Shown: piece by piece, positions 1 through 8,378 of the stretch
Numbering within the stretch: position 1 is the stretch's first letter
Layout: the number at the start of each line of letters is the position of its first letter
DNA from: Stenotrophomonas hibiscicola ATCC 19867
GTDB lineage: Bacteria; Pseudomonadota; Gammaproteobacteria; Xanthomonadales; Xanthomonadaceae
Length of the DNA stretch: 64,000 nt
Reading direction: 5' to 3'
NCBI RefSeq assembly: GCF_000382065.1
Contig: NZ_KB907499.1
Coordinates: 171,631-235,630, forward strand
The notes under the pieces: model-generated
What the model was told of the DNA's origin: nothing
Database searches by the model: none
The model's input: the letters and a program-made list of their open reading frames with translations, nothing else
Translations under genes and position numbers: made by a program

Positions 1-400
1 TGCGGAACCGGCCCTCGGCGTCCTTGGCCGGGAAGTACAGGTAGTAGTGGCCACCGCGGCAGGCGGCATCGGGGGCCCACATCTGTTTCCGCGCCCAGGG
101 CACGTCGCGCACGTGCAGCGCCATGCCGCAATCCATGGCCGCGCTATCGGGCGTATCCATCTTCAGCACATGGTAATCCTGCATGCCGAAATGGCCACCT
201 TCGTCGTCAAATGGCTGGCCACCATCGATGTCGTGCGAGGGATAGATGTACAGGCGCCCCTCGAACACGTGCGCCGAAGGGTCGGCGGTGTAGATGTGGG
301 TCACCAGCGGTTGCGAAATGGCGTGCGCGGTGAGCTGCGCAAGACGGGCTTTGCTGGCCTGGCCGTCTTCGCCGGCATGGAGGTCGATCATGGTTGTCAT
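1..400 (-). CDS. GH43 family glycosidase (3' end outside window)
   Basis: The first 133 codons of a minus-strand gene leaving the left edge of the window. The N-terminus carries the GH43 pattern of an early catalytic-base Asp (THIYTADPSAHVFEGRLYIY), then HDIDG and the MWAPDAA stretch of the five-bladed propeller. This fits GH43 arabinofuranosidases or beta-xylosidases that trim arabinoxylan. No signal peptide is visible, so it is probably cytoplasmic and acts on imported oligosaccharides. Start is ATG at 400 with a second ATG at 391; neither has a strong ribosome-binding site. It lies 7 nt after the stop of the GPH transporter and is the last visible gene of the GH67 operon. The exact specificity cannot be read from a fragment. 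Confidence 0.85.
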   Translation of the reverse strand, partial: MTTMIDLHAGEDGQASKARLAQLTAHAISQPLVTHIYTADPSAHVFEGRLYIYPSHDIDGGQPFDDEGGHFGMQDYHVLKMDTPDSAAMDCGMALHVRDVPWARKQMWAPDAACRGGHYYLYFPAKDAEGRFR

Positions 401-407
401 CTTGGCG

Positions 408-1892
408 TTACGCGGAGGCGTCGGCGGAACGTCGACGCAGGTGGAGGTCCTGCTCGATGCGGGTTTCGGTGCGCTTGTCGATCCTGTAGAAGAACAGCAG
501 CGCCACGGCGAGCAGGAAAGGAAGGGAGCAGTAGACGCTTACGGTCAAGCGGATGCCCTGCACCACGCCCTCAGGCTGTTGCGCCAGTCCTGCCTGGTAG
601 CCGTAGTGGGCAAGGATCGCGGCGACCAGCGCGCCTCCGACGCTGAGGCCGATCTTCAGCCCGCACAACATCGCCGAGAAGATGATCGCCGTTGCCCTTC
701 GATGGTTCTTCCACTCCGAGTAGTCCGCGACGTCGGCGATCATCGCCCACAGCAACGGGATGGTGATGCCATAGCAGAAGCCATGCAGCATGAAGGCTGC
801 GAACGCCACCGCCACCGCCGTCGGGGGGAACAGGTAGAAGGCCAGCAGGAACAGGGTCGAGACAAACAGGGCGCCACCGAAGACATCGCGCTTGCCGAAG
901 CGATCCGCCAGCCGCCGTGATGCGCCGATACCCAGGATCATGCAGAGGATGCCGCACGCGTTGAACAGGCTGAACACCGAGGTGGCCGCATCCTTCGGCC
1001 AGGTGAACGCCGCGAAACCGGCGCTGGCGAGGGCGCCATTCAATGCACGGATCAGGCCGTTGAAGCCAGAGTTTTCCAGGAAGCCGGCCAGCGCCGCTTC
1101 GCTCATGTAGTACTGGAAGTAATAGATGTAGGTGCCGCCTTTCAAGGCCAGGTTGATGAACACCAGCACGGTCAGCGCCAGCATCACCTGCCACGGGCGG
1201 TTGTGCAGCAGGTCCGACAGGTCCTGCACTATGCCGCCGGTCTGCTCGCGCGTCGGCACGATGCGTTCGCGAGTGGTGGCGAACGTGATCAGGAAGAACG
1301 CCGTGCCGATGATGGCGAATGCGGTCATGACTTGCTCGAAGCCGCGCACCCGGTCGCCATCGCCCAGGATCAGCACCATCGGCATCAGCAGCACCTGGAT
1401 GATGAACTGCGCGACCATCACAGCCACGAAGCGGTAGGCCGAGAGGCTGTTGCGCTGGGCCATGCTGCCGGTCAGCACGCCGCTCAGCGCCGAGTACGGC
1501 AGGTTGTTCGCGGCGTAGACGCAGACCAGCAGCGCGTAGGTGGCCAGTGCATAGATCACTTTTCCGCGCTCGCCCAGGTCCGGGGTGCTGAACGCCAGCA
1601 GCGACAGCACGCCGAACGGAATGGCTGTCCACAGGATCCATGGGCGGAAGCGGCCCCAGCGTGTGGACGTGCGGTCCGCCGCGATGCCGATCAACGGCGT
1701 GAACACGAACGCACCCAGCAGGCCCACCACGAAGATGATCGTGGCCGCGGTGGCAGCCGGCAGGCGGTAGACGTCGGTGTAGAAGAACGCCAGGTAGGTG
1801 ATCAGGGTCTGGAAGATCAGGTTGGCGGCGAGATCGCCCAGGCTGTAGCCGAGCTTCTCGCGTACCGATAGCGCGTGTTCAGTGCTTGCCAT
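408..1892 (-). CDS. GPH-family sugar:cation symporter (xyloside/oligoxyloside transporter)
   Basis: A 494-residue polytopic membrane protein of the glycoside-pentoside-hexuronide:cation symporter family (XynP/MelB type). The N-terminus (EKLGYSLGDLAANLIFQ) and the segment DRTSTRWGRFRPWILW are characteristic of the family, and about twelve hydrophobic helices follow. It sits between a GH43 and a GH3 beta-xylosidase, so xylo-oligosaccharides or xylosides are the expected cargo across the inner membrane, coupled to H+ or Na+. Start is ATG at 1892, with AAGGACG upstream. The 59-nt gap to the GH3 gene is the only clear break in an otherwise overlapping operon. The substrate is inferred from the neighbours. 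Confidence 0.9.
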   Translation of the reverse strand: MASTEHALSVREKLGYSLGDLAANLIFQTLITYLAFFYTDVYRLPAATAATIIFVVGLLGAFVFTPLIGIAADRTSTRWGRFRPWILWTAIPFGVLSLLAFSTPDLGERGKVIYALATYALLVCVYAANNLPYSALSGVLTGSMAQRNSLSAYRFVAVMVAQFIIQVLLMPMVLILGDGDRVRGFEQVMTAFAIIGTAFFLITFATTRERIVPTREQTGGIVQDLSDLLHNRPWQVMLALTVLVFINLALKGGTYIYYFQYYMSEAALAGFLENSGFNGLIRALNGALASAGFAAFTWPKDAATSVFSLFNACGILCMILGIGASRRLADRFGKRDVFGGALFVSTLFLLAFYLFPPTAVAVAFAAFMLHGFCYGITIPLLWAMIADVADYSEWKNHRRATAIIFSAMLCGLKIGLSVGGALVAAILAHYGYQAGLAQQPEGVVQGIRLTVSVYCSLPFLLAVALLFFYRIDKRTETRIEQDLHLRRRSADASA

Positions 1893-1951
1893 GCAGCGGA
1901 CGTCCTTGAAAAGGAATCTGGTCGAAGCGGAATCGATGCCGGCGGGGATGA

Positions 1952-4645
1952 TCAGTCATGCGCGGGCACCACGGTGAACCTGCCCTGCGCACGTATATCG
2001 GCACTGGACGCCCCCACCCTGACCTCGTAGGCACCGGGCTGCACCGCGTACGCCGCGCGCGCCTCGTCATAGTGGCGCAGGGCCTGCGCCGCCTCCAGGG
2101 TGAACGTCACCGTGCGGCGTTCGCCCGGAGCCAGCTGGACGCGCTGGAAGCCACGCAGTTCCTGCACGGCGTCGCCGCTGCCAGCGTGCTCGCGCCGCAC
2201 GTACAGCTGCACCACTTCGTCACCGCTGCGCGCGCCCGCGTTGGCCACATCCACCGCCACGCCCAGGCGGCCATCGGCACGGACACTGTCTGCATCGAGG
2301 CGAAGCGTTGCATAATCGAACCACGTATACGACAGACCGTGACCGAACGGATACAGCGGCGTGCCGCGGAAGTAGCGATAGGTGCGGCCCTCCATGGCGT
2401 AGTCGTCGAATGCCGGCATCGCTTCGCCGGCCTTGTAGAACGTGACCGGCAAACGGCCGGCGGGATTGACGTCGCCAAACAGCGCCTGACCGACTGCGGT
2501 GCCGCCGCGTTGCCCGGGGTACCAGCTCATCAGGATCGCCGGTAGATGCGCCTGCGCCCAGTCCACGGCGATGGCCGAGCCACCGGTAAGCACCATCACC
2601 ACCGGCTTGCCGGTGCCGTGCAGGGCCTCCAGCAGGGTGCGCTGCGGCGCGGGCAGCCGCAGGTCGGTACGGTCGCCACCGGCAAAGCCCGGGTAGTTGA
2701 CCGTCATCTCTTCGCCTTCGACATCGCCGGTGAGTCCACCAACGAACACCACCACATCGGCATCGCGTGCGGCATCGAGCGCTTCATCGAACGGTGCCTT
2801 GGCGCCGGGCATGCGCCAGCCCAGGCGCACGCCGGCATCGCGCTGGTCGTCGTAGTACTCCAGCTTCAGCTCATAAGCACGCCCGGCCTGCAGGTCGAGT
2901 TCGACACCCTCGGCATGCAGGCGATCCGTGTTCACCCAGTGATCGATCACGCGCTTGCCGTCCAGATAGAGGCGGTAGCCATCATCGCCGGCCACCTCCA
3001 GCCGGTAGCGACCGGACACGGGCGGCAGCAGTTGGCCGCTCCAGCGGATGCTGAAGCGGTCGTTGGGTATGCCCTGCCCTGGTGCCGCTTCGCCGCGAGC
3101 CAGCAGGTTGTCGGTCGGCGAGCCGCGGTCCCAGCGGAAGCCGATCTGCGCGTCGGTACGCACCAGGGCCGGAGTGCCGGACAAGTCGGGCGTGCGGAAG
3201 TACTCACCGCGCAGGCCGCGCTCGGGCGACTCCGCCGAGGACCGCAGATAGGTCGGCTCGATCAGCGGTGTGGCGCCGGGATCGTCGCGGCCCTCCACCA
3301 GGTCGACGCCGCGGGCATAACGCACTTCAACGCCCTTGGCCGCCTCGCGTATGCCCTGCAGGATCGTCACCGGCGCCGCCGGTGTGCCGAAGTAGTTGCC
3401 GAGCAGTGCCATGGTGTCGTCGGCAGTGGGTCCGACCACGGCAATGCGCTTGATGTCGCGCGACAGTGGAAGGATGCCGTCGTTCTTCAGCAGCACGAGC
3501 GATGCCTGCGCGGCCTTGAGGGCCAGCGCATCATGGGCCGGCGCCTGGTTCAACGAGGCCGGAGTGCGCGCCCAGCGCACCCGCTCCGGCGGATCGAACA
3601 TGCCCAGGCGCATCCGTGCGGTGAACAGGCGGGTCACCGCATCGTCGATCTCCGCCTCGCTGATCAGCCCTTGGCGCACTGCGGCAGGCAGCGTTGCGTA
3701 CTCCTGGCCGCATTCCAGCTCGGTGCCGTTCCTCACCGCCAGCGCCGCAGCGGCTTCGCGCGTGGTGACGATACGGTGGTGCTTCCAGATATCGACGATG
3801 GCCCAGCAGTCCGAGACCACGTAGCCCTTGAAACCCCAGTCGCGTCGAAGCACATCGTGCAGCAGGAAACGGCTGGCACTGGCGGACTCGCCGTACACGC
3901 GGTTGTAGGCGCCCATGACCGCATCCACTTCGCCCTCCTTCACCAGCGCCTCGAACGCCGGCAGGTAGGTGTCATACAGGTCGCGCCGGCTGGGCCGTGC
4001 ATCGAAGTGATGGCGGTCGGCCTCCGGTCCGCTGTGCACGGCCAGATGCTTGGCGGTGGCGTCCAGCTTGCGGTAGACGGGGTCGTCGCCCTGCAGGCCA
4101 CGTACGAAGGCCACGCCCATGCGCGCGGTGAGGTAGGGATCCTCGCCGTAGGTCTCCTGTCCGCGCCCCCAGCGCGGGTCGCGGAAGATGTTGACGTTCG
4201 GCGACCAGAAGGTGAGGCCCTGGTAACGGCCATGCGCGCCTTCGCGGAGGAACTGGTGGTGCTTTGCGCGGGCCTCGTCGCTGATGGTCGTGGCCACCTG
4301 CCCCATCAACGGAACATCGAAGGTCGCGGCCAGGCCGATTGCCTGCGGAAACACCGTGGCCTGCCCTGCCCGTGCGACGCCGTGCAGTCCCTCGTTCCAC
4401 CAGTCGTAGGCGGGTACCCCCAGCCGTTCGATCGCCGGCGCCGCGTTCTGCATCTGCGCGGCCTTCTCTTCCAGCGTCATCTGCGCGACGAGTGCCGCGG
4501 CCCGTTGCTCGAAGCTGGCCGAAACGTCCAGCCAGGGCCGCGGCGCAGCCGCGGACGCGGCGGCAGCCACACAGGTCAGTACGAACAGGGCGATCCCACC
4601 GCGCCAGGTACGGCGGCGGGCCTTGGACGAAATCGACAGCCTCAT
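1952..4645 (-). CDS. GH3 beta-xylosidase with PA14 domain
   Basis: An 897-residue exported glycosidase that removes xylose from the non-reducing end of xylo-oligosaccharides. An N-terminal signal peptide (about residues 1-33) is followed by the GH3 alpha/beta barrel, with WWNEGLHGVARAG typical of bacterial beta-xylosidases. The nucleophile is D279 in VVSDCWAIVDI. A PA14 carbohydrate-binding module (start GLRGEYFRTPDL) is inserted in the second GH3 domain, and a C-terminal Fn3-like domain follows. ATG at 4645 overlaps the TGA of the upstream GH43 gene by four bases (ATGA), implying translational coupling. Beta-glucosidase activity is possible, but the W-N-E-G-L-H motif and the context favour xylosidase. 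Confidence 0.92.
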   Translation of the reverse strand: MRLSISSKARRRTWRGGIALFVLTCVAAAASAAAPRPWLDVSASFEQRAAALVAQMTLEEKAAQMQNAAPAIERLGVPAYDWWNEGLHGVARAGQATVFPQAIGLAATFDVPLMGQVATTISDEARAKHHQFLREGAHGRYQGLTFWSPNVNIFRDPRWGRGQETYGEDPYLTARMGVAFVRGLQGDDPVYRKLDATAKHLAVHSGPEADRHHFDARPSRRDLYDTYLPAFEALVKEGEVDAVMGAYNRVYGESASASRFLLHDVLRRDWGFKGYVVSDCWAIVDIWKHHRIVTTREAAAALAVRNGTELECGQEYATLPAAVRQGLISEAEIDDAVTRLFTARMRLGMFDPPERVRWARTPASLNQAPAHDALALKAAQASLVLLKNDGILPLSRDIKRIAVVGPTADDTMALLGNYFGTPAAPVTILQGIREAAKGVEVRYARGVDLVEGRDDPGATPLIEPTYLRSSAESPERGLRGEYFRTPDLSGTPALVRTDAQIGFRWDRGSPTDNLLARGEAAPGQGIPNDRFSIRWSGQLLPPVSGRYRLEVAGDDGYRLYLDGKRVIDHWVNTDRLHAEGVELDLQAGRAYELKLEYYDDQRDAGVRLGWRMPGAKAPFDEALDAARDADVVVFVGGLTGDVEGEEMTVNYPGFAGGDRTDLRLPAPQRTLLEALHGTGKPVVMVLTGGSAIAVDWAQAHLPAILMSWYPGQRGGTAVGQALFGDVNPAGRLPVTFYKAGEAMPAFDDYAMEGRTYRYFRGTPLYPFGHGLSYTWFDYATLRLDADSVRADGRLGVAVDVANAGARSGDEVVQLYVRREHAGSGDAVQELRGFQRVQLAPGERRTVTFTLEAAQALRHYDEARAAYAVQPGAYEVRVGASSADIRAQGRFTVVPAHD

Positions 4646-6393
4646 TTGCTTCTCCCGTTGCGCTCGTCGCGCGCGAAAGGACCCAGCAGTGCGCCCACGA
4701 AGCCGCCTGCCCGGTCCGTACTCAGAACGGTGCCGTCCACCCCGCCTGCGAGCAGTTGCCAGCCCTGCCCATCGCCGGTGTCGAACGAGAACGCATAGTC
4801 GCCCTCGTTGCCGGCAATCTTCAGGCGCAGTGCTGCAGGCACCGGTACTTCACGGCTGGCCAGCGTCCGCGTGCTGCGGCCACCGTCGCGCGCTTCGAGG
4901 AAGAGCGAGAGGCGCCCCCCGCCAAGGTCACGAACGCCAAGGAAGTACCAGTACGCCTCGCTCTGGAACGCCGCCAGGCCGGCGGCGACTCCGGAAGCTG
5001 GCGGGGTCATCGCGGTGCTCGCCTCGAAGCGCAGATGCTGCTGGCGCCGGCCGAGAAACGCCGGATTGCGCAGCGTGTCCAGATCCTCGGCGAGCGGGTG
5101 CACGGCCAGCATGCCGGGGCGCATGGCCAGGTCGGCCCAGGCATGCCTGGGCACCCGCACGCGCAGCCACTGTGGATCAAGCGTCGGGCCATCAAAATTG
5201 TCGCGCGCTACGAAATTGCCGGTCGAAGGGGCCTGGGATGCCTCGCCCTGCATCCACGCGGGGGCCTTGACCGCATAGGGAATGGCCTGGTCAACCGGCA
5301 GGATCTGCGGCCAGCCATCCTGCCAGCGTACCGGCAACAGGTAGGTCTCGCGCCCGGTGTTGTAGTGCCGCTTCTGGTAGTTGCGGCTGGCCAGGAACAC
5401 CGCCCACCACGAGCCATCCGGGCCTTCGACCAGGTCGGCATGGCCGGCATTGGTGATCGGAAGTGGACGGTCGTCCGGCAGTTCTCGTTGGGTCAGGATC
5501 GGATTGCCCGTATAGGGAACGTAGGGGCCCCACACCGTGCGGCTGCGCAGCACCACCTGCGAATGCTGCGGCCCGGTACCTCCTTCAGCGTCGGACAGGT
5601 AGTACCAGCCCTCCCGCTTGTAGATGTGCGGTCCCTCGATCCAGATGGGATTCTTTGCCGGCTCCACGCCTCCATCAACCAGCACCCGGCGCGGCCCGAC
5701 CGGCCTGAATGCCGCCAGATCGATCTGCTGCATCCAGATGGCGCGGTGCCCGTCGTAGCGCGGCGGGCCGGGCGGTGCATCGTTGTTGACCAGGTATACC
5801 TTGCCGTCATCGTCGAAGAACAGTGACGGGTCGATGCCATCGATGCCGGGCAGCCAGTGCGGATCGGACCACGGACCGGCCGGATCGCGCGCGGTGGCGA
5901 TGAAGTTGCCACCACTGTCGGTGGCGGTGGTGACGACGTAGAAGGTACCGTCGTGGTACTCGATGGTCGGCGCGAAGATGCCGCGCGAGACGCTCAGGCC
6001 GTCGAAATCCAGTTGCGTGGGGCGGTCAATCACATTGCCGATCTGCTTCCAGTGCACCAGGTCGGCACTTTCGAACACCGGAATGCCAGGGAAGTAGGTG
6101 AAGCTGGAATTGACCAGGTAGAACCGGCCGTTCGCGCGCACGACGCTGGGATCGGCATGGAAGCCGGCCAGGACAGGATTGCGGTAGTGGCCGGCCGGCA
6201 GCGGCACTTCAAACGCCTGGTCATTGCCGCGGTACTCGAACCAGTCGAAGTACACCGGGGGAGCATCCGGTGGCGCGCTGGCCCGGGTGGTTGCGGCCGA
6301 CAGCAGGAACAACGCCCCCAGCAGGTGGCGCGCCATCGACCTCAGGCCGGCCCTGTCGCGGGCCACAGGGGATTGCTTGGACAACGTCATCAT
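4642..6393 (-). CDS. GH43 beta-xylosidase/alpha-arabinofuranosidase with C-terminal beta-sandwich
   Basis: A 583-residue exported GH43 enzyme. After a signal peptide ending near TTRASAPPDA, the catalytic triad can be placed at D81 (GFHADPSVV, base), D188 (GIDPSLFFDDDG, pKa modulator) and E253 (WIEGPHIYK, acid). The last ~200 residues form the concanavalin-like X/C2 domain that completes the active-site pocket in beta-xylosidases of this family. I chose ATG at 6393 because it overlaps the upstream stop as ATGA; a second ATG follows at 6390. A longer in-frame extension runs back inside the esterase gene and has no signal peptide at its start. Likely role: release of xylose or arabinose from decorated xylo-oligosaccharides in the periplasm. 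Confidence 0.9.
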   Translation of the reverse strand: MMTLSKQSPVARDRAGLRSMARHLLGALFLLSAATTRASAPPDAPPVYFDWFEYRGNDQAFEVPLPAGHYRNPVLAGFHADPSVVRANGRFYLVNSSFTYFPGIPVFESADLVHWKQIGNVIDRPTQLDFDGLSVSRGIFAPTIEYHDGTFYVVTTATDSGGNFIATARDPAGPWSDPHWLPGIDGIDPSLFFDDDGKVYLVNNDAPPGPPRYDGHRAIWMQQIDLAAFRPVGPRRVLVDGGVEPAKNPIWIEGPHIYKREGWYYLSDAEGGTGPQHSQVVLRSRTVWGPYVPYTGNPILTQRELPDDRPLPITNAGHADLVEGPDGSWWAVFLASRNYQKRHYNTGRETYLLPVRWQDGWPQILPVDQAIPYAVKAPAWMQGEASQAPSTGNFVARDNFDGPTLDPQWLRVRVPRHAWADLAMRPGMLAVHPLAEDLDTLRNPAFLGRRQQHLRFEASTAMTPPASGVAAGLAAFQSEAYWYFLGVRDLGGGRLSLFLEARDGGRSTRTLASREVPVPAALRLKIAGNEGDYAFSFDTGDGQGWQLLAGGVDGTVLSTDRAGGFVGALLGPFARDERNGRSK

Positions 6394-8378
6394 CGTCGGG
6401 CCTCGGCTTCGGCAATGGGAAGTTCGAACGGGCCGGCCGGCGCCCCGCTGCGGTCGCGCAGCGTGCACACCGGGCCATCGGCCCAGCAGTAGCGCACATG
6501 CGTTGCGCGCGTGGACAGCGGGCCGCGCAGCAGGATCCGGCGCGCATCCAGTCCGGCATCGGCGTACTCGCAGTGGCGCGTATGGCCCCTGGCCTCGCAC
6601 AGTTCAAAGCCGATCGGACGCAGTGCGCCGGTCGCGGTGAGCGCGCCTTCGACATCCTCGAACGCAATGGCGACGCCCTTGGGCGTCCGCACGGCGGCGA
6701 CCGCTCGCGGGCCCGACGGTGCCATGCCCTGCTCGCCGTACACCACATGGCGCGCCACGCGCGCCAGGCGGCGCCCGAGCTCCTGCTTGTTCGGCGGATG
6801 GATGTCGTAGGCGTCGCCGATGTCGATGGCAATGGCAAGACCGCTCTGCGCATCCTCGGCCGCGACGCGCCGCTGCGCCTCACGCACCTGCGCCCAGCCG
6901 CTGTCGGCGGGCGCAGCCGGCGGCTGGCCGTAGCCGGCCAGTTGTACCAGCAGCAGTGGCGTGCGCGCACCGAACTGCCGTCGCCAGTCCTCGCGCAGCG
7001 CACGCAACCGCACTGCATAGGCCGCACCATCGCCGGTGTTCGATTCACCTTGATACCAGAGCATGCCGCGCAGCCCGAAGCCCCCGAGTGGTGCGATCAT
7101 TCCGTTGTACAGCGTCGACAGCCCGGTGGCGGCCTGCCAGGGGGCAAACGGCGGCGCCTGTTGGCCCGGCGCAACCCGATACATCCACGGTCCCTGCAGT
7201 GGCACCCGCTCGCCGGTATCGAACTGCAGGCGGTGTGCCGTTGAAGGGCCGGCCAGGCCGCCTTCGCCGTAGGTGTCCAGCACGTTGACCGCAATGCTGT
7301 TGGATCCTGCCTTCAGCAGGCCATGTGGCAACGGATAGCGCCTCTCGCCGGCGCCGTACTGGCTGCCGACGGCGACCCCGTTCACCCAGGTCACGTCCAC
7401 CTCGTCAGCCGATGCCAGCTCCAGGGTCGCGCCGCGTGCAGCCTGTTCAGCGCTCAGCATCACCTGCGTGCGATACCAGACCATGCCGTTGTAGTCGGCA
7501 AGTGCGGGCTCGTTCCACCGCTCCCATGCGCCCAGTGTGGCCGGTGCGCGCGACCATCCGCGGTCATCGGCATCCGCCCGCCATGGTGCGTCACCTGACA
7601 GTGCGCCCTCGCGTGTGGCCCACCAGTGCTGCCAGTAGCGGCCCCAGGCTGCGCGTGCCTCCAGCGGATCACGCGCAGACCGCGCGAGGATATCGAGGGC
7701 CTCATCCAGGCCGCCCTGCCCGCGCAGTGCACCAACGCTGGACCAGGCCTCGATCCGCGAGCCACCCCACGCCGCCTCGATCAGCCCCATCGGCACGTCG
7801 ACCGTGCGCTGCAGTTCGCGCGCGAAGTAGAAGCAGGTGGCGGAGAAATCGCGCACCGCATCAGGCGTTGCCGATGTCCAGGCAGTGCTGTCGTTGAAGG
7901 TCTCCTGTGCCTGCACGGCGGCGTGCTGCGGCACGGTGAACAGCCGGATCCGTGGCATCGTGGCTGCGGCGATCTCGCTGGCTGCGTTGAGCGAGCGCCA
8001 CATCGGCAGCTCCATGTTCGACTGGCCCGAGCACAGCCACACGTCGCCGACCAGCACGTCGCGCGCCATCTCCCGACGCGTCCCAGCGTTTACCTCCAGC
8101 GTGTACGGACCGCCCGCGGCCACCGGGGGCAGCATCGCCTGCCAGCGGCCTGCGGCGTCCGCCCGGCTGCTCACCGCCTGCCCCGCAAACGTCACGGAAA
8201 CCGGCTGCCCGGGGCTTGCGTGCCCCCAGACCGCAATGGGCCGGTCACGCTGCAGGACGGCGTGATCCCTGAACAGCGGATGCAGCAGTCCCGTCGTCTC
8301 CCGCGCCGCGGCCGGCATCGCCACTACTGCCGCAGCCATCATCAACAGCACACACCCGACCGCTCCGAACCTGCTCAT
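6390..8378 (-). CDS. Sialate O-acetylesterase-family esterase (probable xylan acetylesterase)
   Basis: A 662-residue secreted carbohydrate esterase of the SASA (DUF303) SGNH-like family. The signal peptide ends at MPAAARE. The nucleophile is S120 in LCSGQSNMELP, and WYQGESNT marks the second family block; a jelly-roll carbohydrate-binding insertion interrupts the hydrolase domain. Family members remove O-acetyl groups from sialate, but in xylan loci of Xanthomonadaceae and Bacteroidetes they deacetylate acetyl-xylan, and no sialic acid gene is present here. ATGA overlaps at both ends (8375-8378 with GH67, 6390-6393 with GH43) put it firmly in the operon. It presumably deacetylates xylo-oligosaccharides so the glycosidases can proceed. 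Confidence 0.9.
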   Translation of the reverse strand: MSRFGAVGCVLLMMAAAVVAMPAAARETTGLLHPLFRDHAVLQRDRPIAVWGHASPGQPVSVTFAGQAVSSRADAAGRWQAMLPPVAAGGPYTLEVNAGTRREMARDVLVGDVWLCSGQSNMELPMWRSLNAASEIAAATMPRIRLFTVPQHAAVQAQETFNDSTAWTSATPDAVRDFSATCFYFARELQRTVDVPMGLIEAAWGGSRIEAWSSVGALRGQGGLDEALDILARSARDPLEARAAWGRYWQHWWATREGALSGDAPWRADADDRGWSRAPATLGAWERWNEPALADYNGMVWYRTQVMLSAEQAARGATLELASADEVDVTWVNGVAVGSQYGAGERRYPLPHGLLKAGSNSIAVNVLDTYGEGGLAGPSTAHRLQFDTGERVPLQGPWMYRVAPGQQAPPFAPWQAATGLSTLYNGMIAPLGGFGLRGMLWYQGESNTGDGAAYAVRLRALREDWRRQFGARTPLLLVQLAGYGQPPAAPADSGWAQVREAQRRVAAEDAQSGLAIAIDIGDAYDIHPPNKQELGRRLARVARHVVYGEQGMAPSGPRAVAAVRTPKGVAIAFEDVEGALTATGALRPIGFELCEARGHTRHCEYADAGLDARRILLRGPLSTRATHVRYCWADGPVCTLRDRSGAPAGPFELPIAEAEARR

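Noticed and set aside
2546-4798. A 750-codon plus-strand frame over the GH3 xylosidase
   Set aside because: It is antisense to a complete GH3 gene and shows only low-complexity translation.
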